From Halorubellus salinus (GTDB taxonomy: Archaea > Halobacteriota > Halobacteria > Halobacteriales > Natrialbaceae), in contig NZ_JAJCVI010000005.1 of assembly GCF_020567525.1 (NCBI RefSeq), positions 1 through 64,000 of the forward strand: DNA of 64,000 nt. The letters are read 5' to 3'. This document shows, one piece after another, positions 61,201 through 64,000 of the stretch. A program made the position numbers and the translations under genes. Numbering within the stretch: the stretch's first letter is position 1; each line of letters begins with the position of its first letter. A model generated the notes under the pieces. That model was not told the DNA's origin. It searched no databases and saw only the letters and a list, made by a program, of their open reading frames with translations.

Positions 61201-61743
61201 GACATCGACCCGGAGTTGATGCGGAAGTACATCGCGTACGCGAAGCAGAACTGTCATCCGCGGATGACGGAGAACGCGCGGCAAGCGATCGAGGACTTCT
61301 ACGTGGATCTGCGGTCGAAGGGGCAGGACGAGGATTCGCCGGTGCCGGTGACGGCGCGCCAGCTGGAGGCGATCGTGCGGTTGGCGGAGGCGTCGGCGCG
61401 GGTGCGGTTGTCTGATACGGTCGACGAGGAGGATTCGGAGCGCGTCATCGAGATCGTGCGGTCGTGCTTGCAGGACATCGGCGTGGACCCGGAGACTGGG
61501 GAGTTCGACGCGGACGTGGTGGAGACGGGGCAGTCGAAGACGCAGCGTGACCGCATCAAGAACCTGAAGGCGCTCATCGCGGATATCGAGGAGGAGTACG
61601 ACGACGGGGCGCCGGTGGACGTGGTGATGGATCGGGCGGACGAGATCGGGATGGACGCGAGCAAGGCCGAGCACGAGATTGACAAGTTGAAGCAGAAGGG
61701 TGAGGTGTACGAGCCCAAGCACGAGCACCTGCGGACGACGTAG
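58231..61743 (+). CDS. mcm: Replicative helicase MCM, interrupted by an intein
   Basis: MCM is the hexameric ring that unwinds DNA at replication forks. The frame is 1170 residues, about 698 after removal of a 472-residue intein. The N-terminal domain has a zinc motif (CQRC near 132 and CGGCERQG near 151) and the OB-fold. The P-loop GDPGTGK|SQLL is split by the intein after its Lys. Walker B is VLADRGIAAVDELDKM, and the arginine-finger region is ISRFDLIF. A C-terminal winged helix ends EHLRTT. Both exteins keep all catalytic motifs, so a working enzyme needs splicing. The next gene starts immediately after the stop. Confidence 0.97.
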   Translation: MAAGDNSELVDAFLDFYRTYYRDEIGKLAQNYPTDQRSLYIDYDDLYRFDPDLADDYENQPEQLQKYAEEALRLYDLPVDVKLGQAHVRMDPLPDSTDIREIRARHVNTLVTVRGTVNKATDVRPKMQEAAFECQRCGTLTRIPQSGGDFQEPHECGGCERQGPFGLNYDQSEFVDSQKLRVQESPEGLRGGETPQAIDVQIEDDITGNVTPGDHVAATGILRLEQQGSDQDKSAVFDVYMDGVSVVIDEEDFEDMEITDADKEAIYELSNNPDIYEKMVASVAPSIYGYDEEKLSMILQLFSGVTKHLPDGSRIRGDLHMLLIGDPGTGKCVSGDTRVTLVDGSEREIRDLVESNLKNPKPVDDGVWDHADFDVPSLQPDGSIATESATKVWKRDAPDEMYRIRTSSGREIDVTPSHPLFVQRDAGFEAVQADDLENGEFVARPGELDVGGDDLLEVGYRESKAPNAVRLELPDEWTPWLARLVGYVTAEGYVEYRDDNTAFISVTNNDEEVLDAVGDGLDRLGLNYSTRQSHEGKTASEILCCSGEFASFLENLEPTLLEGSASKTVPGAIFRASRATQRAFLQAFIEGEGHVTSTQREITVASMSRELLEGVRTLLLRFGIQSQLHPRQNDSHRLRVSGFEATKYVRKIGFLTDRKQSVGDEYTDGVGNTNRDVIPDVGTVCRRVREGLGLTQSDCGLPRSTYQHYERGDRNPSRESLLTVVETFEDALVEQPDPTPSGQIADGGSLRAAITGLRHLAEGDVHWDRIDSIETYEPDGEWVYDLEVAGTHTYVSNGIISHNSQLLSYIKNVAPRSVYTSGKGSSSAGLTAAAVRDDFGDGQQWSLEAGALVLADRGIAAVDELDKMAPDDRSAMHQALEQQEISVSKAGINATLKSRCSLLGAANPKYGRFDQYEPIGEQIDLEPALISRFDLIFTVTDQPDEEEDRNLAQHILNTNYAGELSTQRSKMTNVDVSDDEIDAVTADVDPDIDPELMRKYIAYAKQNCHPRMTENARQAIEDFYVDLRSKGQDEDSPVPVTARQLEAIVRLAEASARVRLSDTVDEEDSERVIEIVRSCLQDIGVDPETGEFDADVVETGQSKTQRDRIKNLKALIADIEEEYDDGAPVDVVMDRADEIGMDASKAEHEIDKLKQKGEVYEPKHEHLRTT
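59224..60639 (+). mobile_element. Intein in MCM with LAGLIDADG endonuclease
   Basis: The 472-residue intein begins at Cys (residue 332 of the frame, CVSGDTRV) and ends HN before Ser804. Splicing motifs are visible: block A at the start, block B (DVTPSHPLFV), and blocks F/G (YDLEVAGTHTYVSNGIISHN). The two LAGLIDADG-like helices are LVGYVTAEG and LQAFIEGEG, both with the acidic residue kept, so the homing endonuclease may be active. A helix-turn-helix (GLTQSDCGLPRSTYQHYERG) lies near the end. Insertion at the P-loop lysine is a known MCM intein position. Codon choice is AT-richer than in the exteins. Confidence 0.95.
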
Positions 61744-62025
61744 ATGGACCGGATCAGTGCGTTGCGGAACGTGGAGTCGGCGCTCCGCGAGTTCGAGGAC
61801 GGCGAGTGTTCGTTCGCGGAGTTGGAGGGGCGCGTGCAGGGCGTGTTGCGGACGTACGTGTCGTCGTTCGAGGGCGATGGGGTGGCGCCGTTTCGGGTGG
61901 TGGAGGGGCCGGAGGCGGCGGTGGGTGTGGTGGTCGTCGCGGCGGATGCGGTCGGGGCGCGCGAGCGCGTTCGCGAACTCGTTGACGTCGAGGGTGGGGT
62001 GTTGTCGGTGGAGCGCGTGACGTAG
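61744..62025 (+). CDS. Small conserved protein downstream of mcm (DUF7854-like)
   Basis: The protein has 93 residues and begins at the base after the mcm stop (MDRISALRNVESALREFEDG). It is acidic, with an N-terminal helix and a beta-rich core (AAVGVVVVAADAVGARERV). It is conserved next to mcm in haloarchaea; I recall the number DUF7854, not checked. Function is unknown. Coupling to mcm suggests a replication-linked role, which is inference. Confidence 0.75.
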   Translation: MDRISALRNVESALREFEDGECSFAELEGRVQGVLRTYVSSFEGDGVAPFRVVEGPEAAVGVVVVAADAVGARERVRELVDVEGGVLSVERVT

Positions 62026-62084
62026 GTGGAGTGGTGTCGGTCGAGCGCGTGCCGTAGCTCTTTTTTCGTTCGAATCGGGATTGA

Positions 62085-62429
62085 ATGGTAGTGATACTGG
62101 TGGTGACGTACTCGCGGGCGGCGCGGCAGGCGCTCCGGAACGCGTGTCGGGCGCACGAGGACGCGGTCGTTCGCCGGTTCGGGCGGGTGGCGCTGTTGGA
62201 GGCGACGGCGTTCGGGGCGTTCCTCGGGCTGCGACTCCGGGAGCGCCACGGCGGGGACGTCCAGTTGGAGCGGACGACGCCGTTGAACGAGTTCGAGGAC
62301 GCGTTCGCGGACGCTCGCGAGGCGGCGGTCGCGTACGAGGACCGCGAGTCGGTCTCGACGCCGTACGCGAAGTTCGCGAAGGAGCGGGACTTGCCGTCGA
62401 AGGACCGGCTCCGCGAGCAGGAGCTGTGA
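62085..62429 (+). CDS. Small conserved protein (DUF7855-like)
   Basis: The protein has 114 residues from the ATG at 62085 (MVVILVVTYSRAARQALRN). It has a short alpha/beta N-terminus, a helical middle (RRFGRVALLEATAFGAFLGLRLRERHGGDV) and a charged end. A TCTTTTTTCG tract near 62057-62066, about 20-28 bases upstream, may act as a promoter box. Its stop overlaps the start of the next gene by one frame shift (GTGA), so the two are coupled. No function is known. Confidence 0.72.
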   Translation: MVVILVVTYSRAARQALRNACRAHEDAVVRRFGRVALLEATAFGAFLGLRLRERHGGDVQLERTTPLNEFEDAFADAREAAVAYEDRESVSTPYAKFAKERDLPSKDRLREQEL

Positions 62430-63286
62430 GGGTCGCGTACGGCGCGGCGTCGTGGTCGGGGCGGGCACTCGACCTGCGCGACGTGGCGGTGTCGGTGCGT
62501 GCGCTCGCGGCGGGGGTTCGCGCGACGGGGTCGGTCGTGGTCGACGAGGGCCGCGAGTTGCGGGTGCACTGCGAGCCGCCGGGGCGCGTGTTCGAGCACG
62601 TGGGCGTGGTCTCGCCGGGTGCGGCGGTGGACGTGCGGGCGGCGCTCGCGGCGGTGGCGTGGTCGCGCGAGGAGTCGGTCGACGGCGTCGAGGCGCTGGC
62701 GGCGGCGCGCGAGGAACTGGCTGCGGTCGAGGTCCCCGAGGTGGACGTGTCGGCGGCCCGCGAGCGCGTGGCCGAGGCGCGGGCGGCGGCGGAGGCGGTG
62801 ACGGCGGACGTGGCGGCGGCGCGCGGTGCGGTGCAGGCGCGCGAGGACCTGGACGCGGACGTCGACGCCGGCAGGGAGCGGTTGCGGGCGGCGGTGGCGG
62901 ACGCAAGCGAGCGCGAGACCGAGCTGGTCGCGGCCGAGCAGGCGCTCGCGCGGGAACGCGAGCTGGCTCGGGAGGCGCGGGACGTGCGCGAACGACGGCT
63001 GTCGCTGGCGGACCGCGTCGGGCGCCTGGAGCGCGAGGTGCGCGCGAACCGCGTCGCGACGACGTGGTCGGCGTTCCGCGACGCGGTCGTGGCGGTGCCT
63101 GGCGGCAGTCTCGACGACGTGGATGCGGAGCCGGGGTCGTTCGCGGGTGACGACGCGACGGCGGCGCTCGCCGCCGTGCGCGTCGCGAACGTCACCACAC
63201 CGGTGGTCGTCGGCATCGACCGGTTCGACGACGCCGAGACCGCCCACCAGGTTCTCGACGCACCGGTCGTGCTCGCGGCGGACTGA
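62426..63286 (+). CDS. Coiled-coil protein of unknown function (DUF7856-like)
   Basis: The protein has 286 residues from a GTG at 62426 that overlaps the upstream stop; a longer frame back to 62081 is antisense-like and rejected. Residues about 90-210 are a long Ala/Arg/Glu coiled coil (AAREELAAVEVPEVDVSAARER). The flanks are small beta-rich domains (RVAYGAASWSGRALDLRDV and TTPVVVGIDRFDDAETAHQVL). Its coupling with a MinD-like gene downstream suggests a scaffold or partner of that ATPase, as inference only. Confidence 0.75.
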   Translation: MRVAYGAASWSGRALDLRDVAVSVRALAAGVRATGSVVVDEGRELRVHCEPPGRVFEHVGVVSPGAAVDVRAALAAVAWSREESVDGVEALAAAREELAAVEVPEVDVSAARERVAEARAAAEAVTADVAAARGAVQAREDLDADVDAGRERLRAAVADASERETELVAAEQALARERELAREARDVRERRLSLADRVGRLEREVRANRVATTWSAFRDAVVAVPGGSLDDVDAEPGSFAGDDATAALAAVRVANVTTPVVVGIDRFDDAETAHQVLDAPVVLAAD

Positions 63287-63374
63287 CGCGCAGTCGGTGC
63301 GCGCAACCGCCTCGCCGGGTCTCGGCCCGGCGTCCGCGTCGTCGTTTATCAGTGAGGACGCGGCGAGAGCGGGC

Positions 63375-63851
63375 ATGATCGACGTGCGGGTTCGGACGTC
63401 GCGTCGGGACGGCGTGACGTTCGCGACGGTGGTCGTGGAGAACCGGTCGAGTGAACGGCGGCGCGTGCGGTTGGCGGTGTCCTGCGAGGGTGCGCTCTGG
63501 CCGCCGCGGCGGCGCGGCGTGCCGGCGGCGGGGTGGGACGCCGAGGGCGTGACGCTGACCGTGGCCGCAGGTGGCGTTCGCGGCGTCGGGTTCGCGACGC
63601 CGGCGTCGACGGTCGACGTCGAACGCGTCGCGACGCAGGGGCGCGGTGGTGTCGAGCCGGAGGCGACGACCGCGGCCGGTTCGACGGACGCGAACGCACC
63701 GGACGTCGACGGCGTCGTCCGTGCGCTCGGGTCGTTCGCACCGCCGCTCGCCGCGACGCCGCGCGAGAACGCAGGTGCGGAGGGGTCGGACGAGCCCGTC
63801 GAGCAGGGCGCGAACGCCGCGTCCGGGGACGGCGACGGGTGGGGCGCGTGA
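63375..63851 (+). CDS. Small conserved protein before a MinD-like gene (DUF7857-like)
   Basis: The protein has 158 residues from the ATG at 63375 (MIDVRVRTSRRDGVTFAT). The first ~80 residues are beta-rich with basic patches (VVVENRSSERRRVRLAVSCEG) and may form an immunoglobulin-like fold. The rest is an Ala/Gly/Asp-rich, probably disordered tail. The stop overlaps the GTG of the next gene. No function is known. Confidence 0.72.
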   Translation: MIDVRVRTSRRDGVTFATVVVENRSSERRRVRLAVSCEGALWPPRRRGVPAAGWDAEGVTLTVAAGGVRGVGFATPASTVDVERVATQGRGGVEPEATTAAGSTDANAPDVDGVVRALGSFAPPLAATPRENAGAEGSDEPVEQGANAASGDGDGWGA

Positions 63852-64000
63852 TCCTCGCGGTCGCGGGCGGGAAGGGCGGCGTCGGGAAGTCGACGGTGGC
63901 GTTGAACGTCGCGGACGCGCTGGCGGCGACGGTCGTGGACGCGGACCTGGCGATGGCGGACCTGCCGGGCGGACGCGGGCCGGACCTCCACGACGTCCTC
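63848..64000 (+). CDS. MinD/ParA-like ATPase, cut by the window end
   Basis: Only the first 51 codons are visible, from a GTG at 63848 that overlaps the upstream stop. The deviant Walker A motif AGGKGGVGKSTVALN and the following VVDADLAMADLPG identify the MinD/ParA family. The start is leader-free by coupling. It is a different protein from the MinD-like ATPase at 33509. Its linkage to mcm and three small genes suggests a haloarchaeal gene block with roles around replication or cell organisation. Confidence 0.85.
   Translation, partial: MILAVAGGKGGVGKSTVALNVADALAATVVDADLAMADLPGGRGPDLHDVL

Overview
This window comes from a haloarchaeon (class Halobacteria). It is GC-rich and its proteins are strongly acidic. 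Many starts are leaderless, with an AT-rich box about 26-30 nt upstream. It carries an A-type ATP synthase, bacteriorhodopsin with its regulator and retinal-synthesis genes, archaeal aRF1, an MCM helicase with an intein, DUF7344-type HTH membrane proteins, Tat lipoproteins and IS1341-type TnpB elements. I cannot fix the genus from sequence alone.

Layout. 1-112 is the left end of an IS200/IS605-type element running off the window. 927-2415 holds two genes of unknown function and a terminator hairpin. About 2523-6180 is a foreign, AT-richer island. It has a displaced 5' fragment of the wybutosine gene twy1, a tyrosine recombinase whose nucleophile position reads Cys, a lipoprotein gene, and a twy1 gene whose first ~68 codons look foreign while the rest look native. 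7023-16479 is housekeeping: a CNNM/CBS transporter, a large PAS/GAF histidine kinase, rbkR-ribB, ilvE, a pilin and a methyltransferase.

16634-30244 is the ATP synthase locus in the order H-I-K-E-C-F-A-B, then D. Between atpB and atpD sits a complete light-energy cassette: a Bat regulator with a LOV-like domain, bacteriorhodopsin, lycopene cyclase and Brp/Blh retinal-forming oxygenase. The proton pump, its cofactor pathway and the proton-driven ATP synthase are therefore physically interleaved.

30400-36760 holds a zinc-ribbon protein, aRF1, a low-complexity secreted protein, a MinD-like ATPase and argS. 36835-41449 is a five-gene minus-strand cluster: HTH membrane protein, exported protein, DUF1102/TasA-like exported protein, SipW-like signal peptidase, and a DUF5305-like membrane protein. 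It resembles a secreted-filament (TasA or archaeal bundling pilus) locus. A divergent HTH paralogue flanks it across a palindrome-rich spacer.

42634-55298 holds an M50/CBS protease, a cupin, a small ORF behind a DtxR-like palindrome, a lipoprotein, a helicase, two tandem DUF7504-like paralogues, an SLC13/RCK transporter, tRNA-Pro, a ComEC-like lipoprotein with its DUF3006 partner, and a histidine kinase. 55362-56822 is a TnpB-only insertion element. 56823-58100 is an apparent run-on of a hydrolase into the next gene. 58231 to the end is mcm with its intein, four conserved small genes, and the start of a MinD/ParA-like ATPase cut by the window edge.

Short tandem repeats at or just beyond gene 3' ends recur throughout (14.4, 30.2, 34.9, 42.5 and 53.9 kb).
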